Position numbers and translations under genes: made by a program. This document shows positions 1 to 6,589 of a stretch of 26,580 nucleotides of DNA, in pieces. Below the pieces are notes generated by a model that searched no databases, was not told the DNA's origin, and was given only the letters and a program-made list of their open reading frames with translations. The first letter of the stretch is position 1. The number at the start of each line of letters is the position of its first letter. Source of the DNA: Phycisphaerae bacterium (GTDB lineage: Bacteria > Planctomycetota > Phycisphaerae > UBA1845 > PWPN01); the NCBI GenBank assembly GCA_035384605.1, contig DAOOIV010000077.1:1-26580 (forward strand). Direction: 5' to 3'.

Positions 1-54
1 TCATCGATGAAACCAAATCAGGGGGTAAAACAATGACGAAATGCCAAACTCCAG

Positions 55-76
55 GGCCCGGAATCCTTTCCGGGCC
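55..76. repeat. Palindromic hairpin, 9-bp stem
   Basis: A perfect 9-bp inverted repeat (GGCCCGGAA / TTCCGGGCC) encloses a 4-nt TCCT loop. The same core GGAATCCTTTCC occurs again in the hairpin at 86-101, so the two look like copies of one small element rather than chance dyads. Confidence 0.5.
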
Positions 77-85
77 GCATCCCCC

Positions 86-101
86 GCGGAATCCTTTCCG
101 C
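86..101. repeat. Second copy of GGAATCCTTTCC-core hairpin
   Basis: A 6-bp stem (GCGGAA / TTCCGC) encloses the same TCCT loop as the hairpin at 55-76. Stem outer bases differ between the two copies while the core is identical. This is the pattern expected of compensating changes in a mobile or structured palindrome, although two copies are too few to prove it. Confidence 0.45.
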
Positions 102-136
102 ATTCAGCGCCCATGACGATGCCAATCCTCCACCGA

Positions 137-225
137 GCAGGTAGGGCAGGTCCGTCGGGTGCCATGCCCACGGCTTTGCGTGGGCATGCGCCTCCAAATG
201 AATCCCGAAGCAGGTAGGGCAGGTC
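137..225. repeat. Direct repeat of a 16-mer, copies at 137-152 and 210-225
   Basis: The 16-mer GCAGGTAGGGCAGGTC occurs twice, 73 bases apart. The second copy is followed by an inverted arm: GGCAGGTC at 218-225 is matched by GACCTGCC at 263-270, and nearby TAGGG by CCCTA at 275-279. A repeated unit with a facing inverted arm is the layout of REP/BIME-like elements. Genome-wide copy number is unknown from this window. Confidence 0.55.
163..188. repeat. Strong REP-like hairpin, 10-bp stem
   Basis: A perfect 10-bp inverted repeat (CATGCCCACG / CGTGGGCATG) surrounds a 6-nt GCTTTG loop and sits between the two copies of the 16-mer. It may act as a transcript end for the minus-strand gene that stops at 321, or be a REP-like element. 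No T-run follows on the minus strand. Confidence 0.5.
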
Positions 226-320
226 AGAGCCCCGCCAAGTCGCCCCGACGAAGCACGGCGCCGACCTGCCGCCACCCTAAAGCTTTTGCTGGTAATGACT
301 TAAAGAGAATCAAGCCCGGG

Positions 321-1712
321 TCAATAGCAGTCGTGGAGTTGCACGTCCTCAAAATAATGCTTGAGGATGGCCTCGTACTTGTAGCCTCGCAGAGCCATGC
401 CCAGCGCGCCGATCTGGCACATGCCGGCCCCATGTCCCCAGCCGCCGCCAATCAGTGAGATCTTTCGGGGTATGCCGTCCGTATCCCGTTGTATCTCGAT
501 CACAAACGCGCTGCTGAACAGGAATTTCTCGTGCAGCACCTCGCGGATGCTGTACTCGCTGATCACATGGACCTTATGCGTCACGCCCATCGGGTCGAGA
601 TACTCGATCTCCAGGTCCTTTGCCCGGCCGGAGTCGCCCCGCTGGCACACCCGCAGACCCAGCAGAGTATCCAGAAACGCCACCTTGCTCGGATCCTGCC
701 TGCTGAAGAACTTCTCCCGAAGGATCTTCTCCAGCTCGTGCCGGTCGTAGTCCACCCGCCATCGGAAATGACCGCCGCCCTCGTCGATCTTGCTCAGGTA
801 AGAGGGCAGGCTCTTCTCGGGCACGACGTTCGGACTGCAGAATACGTCTGTCTGCTTGAGCCATTCACCAGTCAAATATTCCTTCAACAGTTTTTCAGAG
901 AGAGGAAAGAACCGATGAGCCGCCGAGTCCTTCGGGGCATCGACCGTGGCCCGCTGTCCGGCCTTCTGCACGAACCAGACGTGCTGAGGCGATTCGATGA
1001 TCCCTCCGCAGCTCTTGGAATAGTTCGCGTCGATCAGCGTCCTCTTCCGGTCGACCAACACCTGTCCGCGAGTCTGCCGCACGGCCTCAACCGCGCGCTC
1101 GGTCAGATCGGTCGTGCCGTGATAACGCTGGCAACAGTCATCATTACACCGATCAACAGGATACTCCGTGTGCTTCTTCTCGGTATGAGCCAGAACCCAG
1201 GCCCTGGCCACGACCGTCTGACTCTTCAGGAACTCCATCGGGCAGTCGCCGCTCATCTCGCCGGCAATCACGCCCGGCAGGTATTCCTCCAGCGGCAGTT
1301 CGTTGACCACCAGCAGACGCCCGCGGATCGCCCTGAACTCCAGCATTCCCCCGACCGTCGGGTGAATCCTCTTTTCCCAGTGAAAACCTCTGCCCGCCAC
1401 CACCCCGCGAAGCTGAACGCCCGCGCCCCGTGTCTGCGGTACCGCCTCCTCGGGCGACACCTTGATGACATCCGCCGGGCCCGCCACGCCCCCCTCCGAC
1501 AGGAACGAAACCTGCCGGTTTTCGACCGTGACCTTGGCCATGACCGACCGGAACATCTGCCCGGGGCCGTCGCCGCCCGAGACCAGATAGCCCCGACTCG
1601 GAATCTTCAGCAGAATCGAGTCCATGCCGTCCTCAGGCAACACCATCCCGACGCGAATGACGGGTTCCTCGCGTGAATCGAGCGTCCAGGCGGTCAGACT
1701 GCAACGAGCCAT
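321..1712 (-). CDS. SpoIID/LytB-domain protein (putative lytic transglycosylase)
   Basis: SpoIID-family proteins cleave the glycan strands of peptidoglycan (for SpoIID itself, denuded strands during engulfment); outside spore formers they are general cell-wall enzymes or amidase activators. From the ATG at 1712 the protein has 463 residues. The family core is clear: LPLEEYLPGVIAGEMSG (about 139-155, E152 at the expected catalytic Glu position), FLKSQTVVARAW, a Cys-rich CNDDCCQRYHG (189-199), SKSCGG (232-237), and the C-terminal GGGWGHGAGMCQIGA. A GTG at 1772 would add 20 residues but has no Shine-Dalgarno, and an in-frame stop lies just upstream at 1791-1793. The ATG at 1712 has only a weak, distant AAGGG. 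Oddly, neither start gives a signal peptide or membrane anchor, although the substrate is extracytoplasmic. It follows the phosphodiester glycosidase gene on the same strand, across a gap of about 240 bases. Confidence 0.85.
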   Translation of the reverse strand: MARCSLTAWTLDSREEPVIRVGMVLPEDGMDSILLKIPSRGYLVSGGDGPGQMFRSVMAKVTVENRQVSFLSEGGVAGPADVIKVSPEEAVPQTRGAGVQLRGVVAGRGFHWEKRIHPTVGGMLEFRAIRGRLLVVNELPLEEYLPGVIAGEMSGDCPMEFLKSQTVVARAWVLAHTEKKHTEYPVDRCNDDCCQRYHGTTDLTERAVEAVRQTRGQVLVDRKRTLIDANYSKSCGGIIESPQHVWFVQKAGQRATVDAPKDSAAHRFFPLSEKLLKEYLTGEWLKQTDVFCSPNVVPEKSLPSYLSKIDEGGGHFRWRVDYDRHELEKILREKFFSRQDPSKVAFLDTLLGLRVCQRGDSGRAKDLEIEYLDPMGVTHKVHVISEYSIREVLHEKFLFSSAFVIEIQRDTDGIPRKISLIGGGWGHGAGMCQIGALGMALRGYKYEAILKHYFEDVQLHDCY

Positions 1713-1954
1713 CGAGTACCGTTCCCTTTCAAGATCAAAGCGTGTGGCCAAGGCCGGCACTCGCTCCCTCACCGCCGAAAAGCCGGGAGTTCAACCGAGC
1801 GGCCGGCATGACACATCACCTTAATCCGAAGATGCCGGGCGGGCAAGCCGCTGCTCCCGCCGGAATGACTGTTCTTCAGGTCGCCTTGCCTGTAATCCTG
1901 CCCCCGTCCGGATGCCTGCCGCCCCTCTCATGGGCGCGAGCACCACCGCAAAGG

Positions 1955-3436
1955 CTACCGACCCCGCAGTTGATCCTCAGATGCCCAGCCCCGGCCGCCC
2001 TCAAGACCGCAGAACCACCAATGATTACCCTTCGCGAGAATCCCATTCAGAGCGTGAGGCAGAATCCTGACTTCCTGTCCCGCGCGAACGGCGGCCGCTT
2101 GGCCGTAGGTTGTCCCCGGGCCCAGACGCAATAGCCCAGCGTTCTTGAACACCGCTCGTTCCCCAACCCGTAGACTCTCCGATAACTCGGGCCGCAGGAC
2201 AAGGGCCATAAAGTAGCCGTTGGCTACGGGCCTCAGAACGCCGGCCGCGTCCGTCCCCGCTTTGCCGGACGGGTTGTTCTTCACCTTGCCGTCTACCCAC
2301 AGCGTGGAAGACCCTCCCCCATCCTGGAGAATCGCATTCGTCGCCTTGAGCTCGTCCTTGCAGAAGATGCCCACCTCGGTGAAGGTCATGCCGATGCTCT
2401 CCGGGGAACGACCGTCGACGACGAGGAAGTAGACGTATCTGTCATCGAAGGCGACGGCCGTGCGCGGATCCTTGATGACTGAGCCGTGCTTTCTGCCCTC
2501 GGCCGCATACCGGGCGGCCTTGGCCTCCCAATCACGCGGTACTTTGCCGTTGACCAGCACGCACTTCGGGCCACCGACGCTCGCATAGGCATTGGTCCAG
2601 TTGCACGGTGCCAGGCCGATGTCCTCGTTACCGAATTCTCGAAGCCGCAAATCGATATGGAGACTGTCGCCGGCCTTTGCCTGCTTCCGCAGCTCTCTGG
2701 CGGCCCGGCCGTTGGCGGAGAGAACCACGTGATCGAACGGCAGCGGGGTTGAACCGCTGTTCTCGCGGACCTGGGCAACTTGGCACTTGATGCCCGGAGA
2801 TGGAGGCATTATGGCGATGGGAGCCGAAACCTGGACGAGAACCTCGACGCCGTCATCGCCGGTGCCTGTGTTGTCGGCGTAATGCGGGGTGTAAAGAGCA
2901 AGTTCGTCGGTGCCGCGGGGTTCGTTGAGCTTGTCAATCCTCATATCGGACCTGTCGGCGAAGACCACCCGCTGTAGCGAAGCATCGTTGCGGACGTTGC
3001 CCCCGAGAAAGCCTTTGCCATCAAGCGTCCAGACAAATCCGCTGTTGCCCGAGTATTCGCCGAAACGTTTGACGAACCATCCGGAGATGACCTGCCCGCC
3101 GGCCGCAACGCCCGTCCGCATGTCAAAGTAATCACCGTTGATGGCCACTTTTACGTCGTAGCGACGACCGTCGAAGGTGACCGTATCGTCGTACCGCACC
3201 GCCATATCGGGTACCGTCTCGCGCCCACCCTTGACTGTCCCAAGGCTGGTCATCGAGTCGATGGTCCAGTTCTTCTTCGACCGGTCGGCCCGGGCAACGA
3301 ACACCCGAACAGGACCGTCGAGCGCGTACTCACGGTAACTGATACCCGGGGCGACTTCCGACCACTGGGTATCGGCTCTCGCGCAGACCGCGCCGGCAAC
3401 AATAAAGACCCAGCTTGCCGCCTTCAGCAGACTCAT
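1955..3436 (-). CDS. Secreted phosphodiester glycosidase (NAGPA domain) with SH3-like tail
   Basis: The NAGPA family (named for human N-acetylglucosamine-1-phosphodiester alpha-N-acetylglucosaminidase) removes sugars joined by phosphodiester bonds; bacterial members are exported envelope or exopolysaccharide enzymes. The 493-residue protein starts with a signal peptide (about 1-21, ending CARA). Family motifs follow: INGDYFD (about 99-105), ASVGGPKCVLVNGK (285-298), DPRTAVAFDD then VVDGRS (323-343), and the hallmark DGGGSSTLWVDG (372-383). Residues from about 430 to 493 read as a bacterial SH3-like domain (RLGPGTTYG ... VRILPHALNGILAKGNHWWF), suggesting wall binding. The ATG at 3436 is chosen because GGAGG lies 9 bases upstream; a TTG at 3445 touches that motif and is unlikely. 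The natural substrate is unknown. Confidence 0.88.
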   Translation of the reverse strand: MSLLKAASWVFIVAGAVCARADTQWSEVAPGISYREYALDGPVRVFVARADRSKKNWTIDSMTSLGTVKGGRETVPDMAVRYDDTVTFDGRRYDVKVAINGDYFDMRTGVAAGGQVISGWFVKRFGEYSGNSGFVWTLDGKGFLGGNVRNDASLQRVVFADRSDMRIDKLNEPRGTDELALYTPHYADNTGTGDDGVEVLVQVSAPIAIMPPSPGIKCQVAQVRENSGSTPLPFDHVVLSANGRAARELRKQAKAGDSLHIDLRLREFGNEDIGLAPCNWTNAYASVGGPKCVLVNGKVPRDWEAKAARYAAEGRKHGSVIKDPRTAVAFDDRYVYFLVVDGRSPESIGMTFTEVGIFCKDELKATNAILQDGGGSSTLWVDGKVKNNPSGKAGTDAAGVLRPVANGYFMALVLRPELSESLRVGERAVFKNAGLLRLGPGTTYGQAAAVRAGQEVRILPHALNGILAKGNHWWFCGLEGGRGWASEDQLRGR

Positions 3437-3445
3437 GGTCGCCAA

Positions 3446-3450
3446 CCTCC
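3446..3450 (-). promoter_or_regulatory. Shine-Dalgarno deciding the glycosidase start
   Basis: On the minus strand this reads GGAGG, 9 bases before the ATG at 3436. The alternative TTG codon (3445-3443) abuts it directly, so the ATG is the better start. Confidence 0.6.
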
Positions 3451-3592
3451 GGACACTCGACGGATCAGATTCGGCAATGGAAGATCATAGCAGCCGGACC
3501 ACGAGATGACACCGGGCAATGACGAAAACAGAACGAGACTCCACGACTCTGCAGTGGCGACACCGCCAGGCCGGCCGACGACGCACGTCGGC

Positions 3593-3621
3593 TTGCCGAG
3601 ATCGATGGCGATCTATAGATT
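3593..3621 (+). promoter_or_regulatory. ispD: Possible promoter of ispD
   Basis: TTGCCG (3593-3598) and TAGATT (3616-3621) are separated by 17 bases, each matching the sigma-70 boxes at 4 of 6 positions; TATAGA (3614-3619) is an alternative -10. The -10 area lies in a perfect 10-bp palindrome, ATCTATAGAT (3611-3620). The site is about 55 bases before the chosen ispD start. This is pattern matching only. Confidence 0.3.
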
Positions 3622-3663
3622 CTATCTTGTGGAAGCGAGCGCTCGTGCGGCCCGCGGCAACTT

Positions 3664-3669
3664 GGGAGG
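3664..3669 (+). promoter_or_regulatory. ispD: Shine-Dalgarno deciding the ispD start
   Basis: GGGAGG lies 7 bases upstream of the ATG at 3677. This supports the internal start over an in-frame ATG at 3506, whose extra 57 residues have no counterpart in IspD. Confidence 0.7.
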
Positions 3670-3676
3670 CTCTACG

Positions 3677-4414
3677 ATGTCTAAGGTCGCAGTCATCATC
3701 GTCGGGGCGGGAAAGGGTACGCGATTCGGCGGTAACGAGAAGAAGATCTTCGCCAAGGTCGACGGCCAGCCCTTATTCCTCCGTTCGATCCAGTTGTTTG
3801 TCAACCGCGACGACGTCTGCCAGACCATTCTGGTGGCCGCAGCCGAAGACGAGGAGCAGATCCGGGAGAAATACGGGGCCAACCTCGGCTTCATGGGCGT
3901 CAAGATGGTCACCGGTGGGCCGACCCGGCCGGATTCGGTGGCCAACGGACTCGCCGTCGTGAAAGAAGATGCCCAGTTCGTCGCGGTACACGACGCCGCC
4001 CGACCCTGTACGACCGATGAGATGATCGACGCGGTTTTCGCCGAGGCGGCCAAAACCGGCGCAGCCCTTCTCGCAGCCCCGCTAAGGGGAACCATCAAAA
4101 GGGTCAGCGAGAGCAAGGTTATCGACGAGACGGTTTCCCGCCAGGGCCTGTGGGAAGCCCAGACACCCCAGGTCTTCCGCCGGAACCTGATCATGGCTGC
4201 CTATGAAAAGCGGGCTGAATTCCGCGGCGAGCTGACCGACGACGCCCAGCTCGTCGAAGTCATGGGGCATCCGGTCGCGGTCGTCGAGTGCGACTTCACC
4301 AACCTGAAAGTCACCACCCGCGGCGACTTGACCTTGGCCAACAGCATTGTGAAGTTTCGCCCGAAACCCAAACCCAAAGGCCCATTGGGCGCCTTTGAAG
4401 AAGCCCAATGGTAA
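3677..4414 (+). CDS. ispD: 2-C-methyl-D-erythritol 4-phosphate cytidylyltransferase
   Basis: IspD joins CTP and MEP to give CDP-methylerythritol, the third step of the non-mevalonate isoprenoid pathway, in the cytoplasm. The 245-residue product is of normal family length. It shows the nucleotide-binding loop GAGKGTRFGG (10-19) with following lysines EKKIF (21-25), RPDSVANGL (84-92), VHDAARPC (104-111), RQGLWEAQTPQVF (155-167), TDDAQLVE (187-194) and TNLKVTT (208-214), which hold the residues expected to bind CTP and MEP. The start is set by GGGAGG 7 bases upstream of the ATG. A Pro/Lys-rich tail (RPKPKPKGP) follows the catalytic domain and is unusual. A 9-bp inverted repeat overlaps the last codons. 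No ispF or other MEP gene is adjacent. Confidence 0.93.
   Translation: MSKVAVIIVGAGKGTRFGGNEKKIFAKVDGQPLFLRSIQLFVNRDDVCQTILVAAAEDEEQIREKYGANLGFMGVKMVTGGPTRPDSVANGLAVVKEDAQFVAVHDAARPCTTDEMIDAVFAEAAKTGAALLAAPLRGTIKRVSESKVIDETVSRQGLWEAQTPQVFRRNLIMAAYEKRAEFRGELTDDAQLVEVMGHPVAVVECDFTNLKVTTRGDLTLANSIVKFRPKPKPKGPLGAFEEAQW
4382..4411 (+). terminator. Hairpin overlapping the 3' end of ispD
   Basis: A perfect 9-bp inverted repeat, CCATTGGGC (4382-4390) and GCCCAATGG (4403-4411), encloses a 12-nt loop and ends directly before the TAA stop. There is no T-run, so it may be a pause or mRNA-stabilising hairpin rather than a classical terminator. Confidence 0.4.
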
Positions 4415-4421
4415 GGACCCC

Positions 4422-4459
4422 AGAACCGCGAAAACGCGCCCATTCACTTGGGTGGTTCT
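4422..4459 (+). other. Possible compact three-way-junction RNA element
   Basis: AGAACC (4422-4427) pairs perfectly with GGTTCT (4454-4459). Between these arms lie two further hairpins: GCG-AAAA-CGC (about 4428-4437, one base pair longer if CG is shared) and CCCA/TGGG (4439-4442 with 4449-4452). Nested pairings in 38 bases suggest a small fold just after ispD. The stems are short and this could be chance. Confidence 0.25.
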
Positions 4460-4547
4460 TGACGATTCAGCGGGCGCAAGCGTACTCTTTCCCTGTAGCG
4501 GGCGGAACCTTCGCACCGAATAGTATCATGTTAATCTCAGAGACGCA

Positions 4548-4552
4548 GGAGG
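4548..4552 (+). promoter_or_regulatory. Shine-Dalgarno deciding the lipoprotein start
   Basis: GGAGG stands 7 bases before the ATG at 4560. An in-frame GTG at 4554 would lie only one base after it, so the ATG is preferred. Confidence 0.65.
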
Positions 4553-4559
4553 CGTGATC

Positions 4560-5420
4560 ATGCGAAAGCACAGCACGATGCTTCTTTTCCAGCTCGGCGC
4601 GGTCGTCAGTCTGTTATGGGTGCTGACGTTGCCTGCCGGGTGCAAGACCGATTCACTGGCTTCCGAGAAGATCGAGCGTCCGCCTGGGCCAATGACGTCG
4701 CTCGAAAACCCTGCCGGGGCTAATTTGCCGGAGATCTCCATTGCCGGCCGGGACGAACTGGACATCGTTGAAGAGCTGGTGATGCACCGCACACAGTACG
4801 CCCGCCTGCTTCGGGCCTTGGTGATTTACTACAACGAACACGGAATGTCCGACAAGGCCATGTGGGCCAGAAGCGAGCTGGCCGACCTCCAGCGGGTCAA
4901 ACCCTACGACTACATCGCCGAGGCGGCTACGCCCGTGGAAACGTTGAGGCCCAAGGACTCCATTCCCGAGGCCAACAAGTTGTTCGAGGAGGGCATGGCC
5001 CTCCTGAAAGAGGGCGGTCATGGTACGCCCATCTTCTACAACCAGGAAATCATGAAGAAGGCTTTGGCCAAGTTTAAGGAACTGGTCGAGAAATACCCGA
5101 CCAGCGACAAGATCGCCCAAGCCGCCTTCTACATCGGTGAAATCCACAAGGAATACTTCGAAGAAAAGGACAACGACATCGCCTTACTGTGGTACAAGCG
5201 GGCCATCGACTGGGACCCTAATATCCAGTTGCCGGCCAGGTTCCAGATGGCTGCCGTATGGGACTACCGTCTGCACAACCGCGACAAGGCCCTCTACTGG
5301 TACCAGGAGGCCATCGAGAAGGAGCAATTCAACAGGTCCAACGTGCTCTGGGCCAAGAGCCGGATAAGGGAGCTCACACCGGCGCGCGTTGAAACCCAGC
5401 CGACGGAGGAGGAACGATAG
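4560..5420 (+). CDS. TPR-like repeat lipoprotein
   Basis: A predicted lipoprotein of 286 residues. The N-terminus has a positively charged start (MRKH), a hydrophobic core and a good lipobox, LPAGC, with the acylated Cys at position 28, so it should be anchored in a membrane facing the periplasm. The rest is helical. The second half reads as tetratricopeptide-like repeats: a stretch with AKFKELVEKYPTSDKIAQAA, then ALLWYKRAIDWDP and KALYWYQEAIE. Such repeats serve protein-protein contacts, as in BamD- or YbgF-like envelope proteins, but no specific partner can be named. It lies 145 bases after ispD on the same strand with its own good ribosome-binding site. Exact function unknown. Confidence 0.82.
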   Translation: MRKHSTMLLFQLGAVVSLLWVLTLPAGCKTDSLASEKIERPPGPMTSLENPAGANLPEISIAGRDELDIVEELVMHRTQYARLLRALVIYYNEHGMSDKAMWARSELADLQRVKPYDYIAEAATPVETLRPKDSIPEANKLFEEGMALLKEGGHGTPIFYNQEIMKKALAKFKELVEKYPTSDKIAQAAFYIGEIHKEYFEEKDNDIALLWYKRAIDWDPNIQLPARFQMAAVWDYRLHNRDKALYWYQEAIEKEQFNRSNVLWAKSRIRELTPARVETQPTEEER

Positions 5421-5715
5421 ATACCCGAAGGTAAGTCCGAATGCATTTTTTCTCCTGACCGTCGACCTCTCACCGCTGTAAAGCATGCCCGGTACTGGCA
5501 GTCCCGGCGTCTAGCTGCGTGGTCTTCTCCCTGCCCCTCTGGGACCGCCGAAGGTTTGGTCGCCCAAGAATCAGTGAGAACGTGCGTCCGAGCCACTCCT
5601 CAAGGGTACCAGAGATATGGAGAGGCACGCTGCAACAACCGCAACCTGCGCGCCCGGTTTGCCCGCGAGGACCATCCTCCTGTACCATGTACCCCCCGAT
5701 TTGATGGAGGCTCGG
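5421..5715. other. Intergenic region without recognised gene
   Basis: About 295 bases between the TPR lipoprotein and the isomerase, both on the plus strand. A T6 run (within 5446-5453) follows the lipoprotein gene but lacks a strong hairpin before it. Open frames on both strands are short and motif-free. It probably contains the promoter of the downstream gene pair, which I could not locate. Confidence 0.4.
5706..5710 (+). promoter_or_regulatory. Shine-Dalgarno deciding the isomerase start
   Basis: GGAGG is 5 bases upstream of the ATG at 5716. An in-frame ATG at 5704 overlaps this motif, and one at 5617 would add 33 residues that do not resemble the family. Confidence 0.6.
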
Positions 5716-6552
5716 ATGAAACTGGCGACATGCAGCGAACCTTGGCGGGACGTTCCGATCGAGGAAGTCTTCGGCATCGCGGCTCGCATCGGCTTTGAAG
5801 GAGTCGAGCTTGCCCCGTTTACCATCGCCGAGCACGTGGACCAGATCTCGTCCGACCGACGAAAGACGATCGCCCGGGCGGCAGCCGATGCCGGGGTATC
5901 GGTGGTCGGGCTGCACTGGCTGTTCGTGTCGCCCAAGGGCTTGCACATCACCACCCCAGACGACGCAGTCCGCCGCAAGTCGGCCGACTACCTGAGGAGC
6001 TTGGTCCATTTCTGCGGTGATGTCGGCGGCAAGGTCATGACCCTTGGTTCACCGAATCAACGCAGCATCGTCCCACCAACGACCTTCGACGAGGGCTGGA
6101 AACGGGCGAAAGACGTACTGGCGTCGGTGGCCCACACCTGCGCTGAGCGCGGGGTGACCATCTGCTTTGAGGCCCTGAGCCCCAAAGAAACGAATTTCAT
6201 CAATACGGCTGAGGAAGCCGCCCGACTGGCGGATGAGATCGGCCACCCGAACATCGACATCATGCTCGACATGAAGGCTATGGCCTCCATGCCGGATGGC
6301 ATCGAGGGTACGATCCGTCGGTTCGGCAAGCGGGCCAGGCATTTCCACGCCAACCATCCTTCGGGCAAGGGAGTGGGAATGCCGTTGGCCTCGGGCGACG
6401 GCGAGCCGCTGGACCTCAAATCGATCCTCAAGACTCTGGCGGAAACTGGCTTTGATCGTTGGGTTTCGGTTGAGCCCTTTGACTATAAACCGGACCCGAC
6501 GACGGTGGGCGAGCATGCGTATAGGACGCTGAAAGCGGCACTGCCCGCGTGA
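5716..6552 (+). CDS. Sugar phosphate isomerase/epimerase-like TIM-barrel protein
   Basis: Member of the AP-endonuclease-2/xylose-isomerase-like TIM-barrel family, whose metal-dependent members isomerise or epimerise free or phosphorylated sugars in the cytoplasm. The 278-residue length is typical. The start MKLATCSEPW with the following beta-alpha unit ending GFEGVELAP (about 26-34) is characteristic. A metal-binding quartet can be proposed from E152 (ICFEALSP), D185 (IMLDMKAM), H211 (HFHANHP) and E253 (VSVEPFDY), with H67 (GLHWLF) in the active site. The DUF6807-protein gene begins 37 bases downstream, and the two are likely co-transcribed, suggesting joint work on a carbohydrate. The substrate cannot be told from sequence. 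Confidence 0.85.
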   Translation: MKLATCSEPWRDVPIEEVFGIAARIGFEGVELAPFTIAEHVDQISSDRRKTIARAAADAGVSVVGLHWLFVSPKGLHITTPDDAVRRKSADYLRSLVHFCGDVGGKVMTLGSPNQRSIVPPTTFDEGWKRAKDVLASVAHTCAERGVTICFEALSPKETNFINTAEEAARLADEIGHPNIDIMLDMKAMASMPDGIEGTIRRFGKRARHFHANHPSGKGVGMPLASGDGEPLDLKSILKTLAETGFDRWVSVEPFDYKPDPTTVGEHAYRTLKAALPA

Positions 6553-6589
6553 CTTCATGTTCGTGAGACAAGAGGAGACAAAGACGCAT

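Larger units (their letters stand above)
1..320. other. Non-coding region with REP-like palindromes
   Basis: No convincing gene lies here; the open frames present have no recognisable motif. The stretch is downstream of the SpoIID-like gene, which ends at 321 on the minus strand. It holds three short perfect hairpins and a duplicated 16-mer, listed separately. One or more of the hairpins could end transcription of the minus-strand gene, but none carries a clear T-tract. Small palindromes clustered between genes resemble REP-type elements; that link is inference. Confidence 0.6.

Noticed and set aside
1..320. CRISPR array suggested by repeated short units
   Set aside because: Only two copies of the 16-mer occur, there are no regular spacers and no cas genes are in the window.
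489..1676. Long plus-strand open frame (395 codons) opposite the SpoIID-like gene
   Set aside because: It is antisense to a gene with clear family motifs, and its translation is Arg/His/Leu-rich without any recognisable domain, as expected for a high-GC shadow frame.
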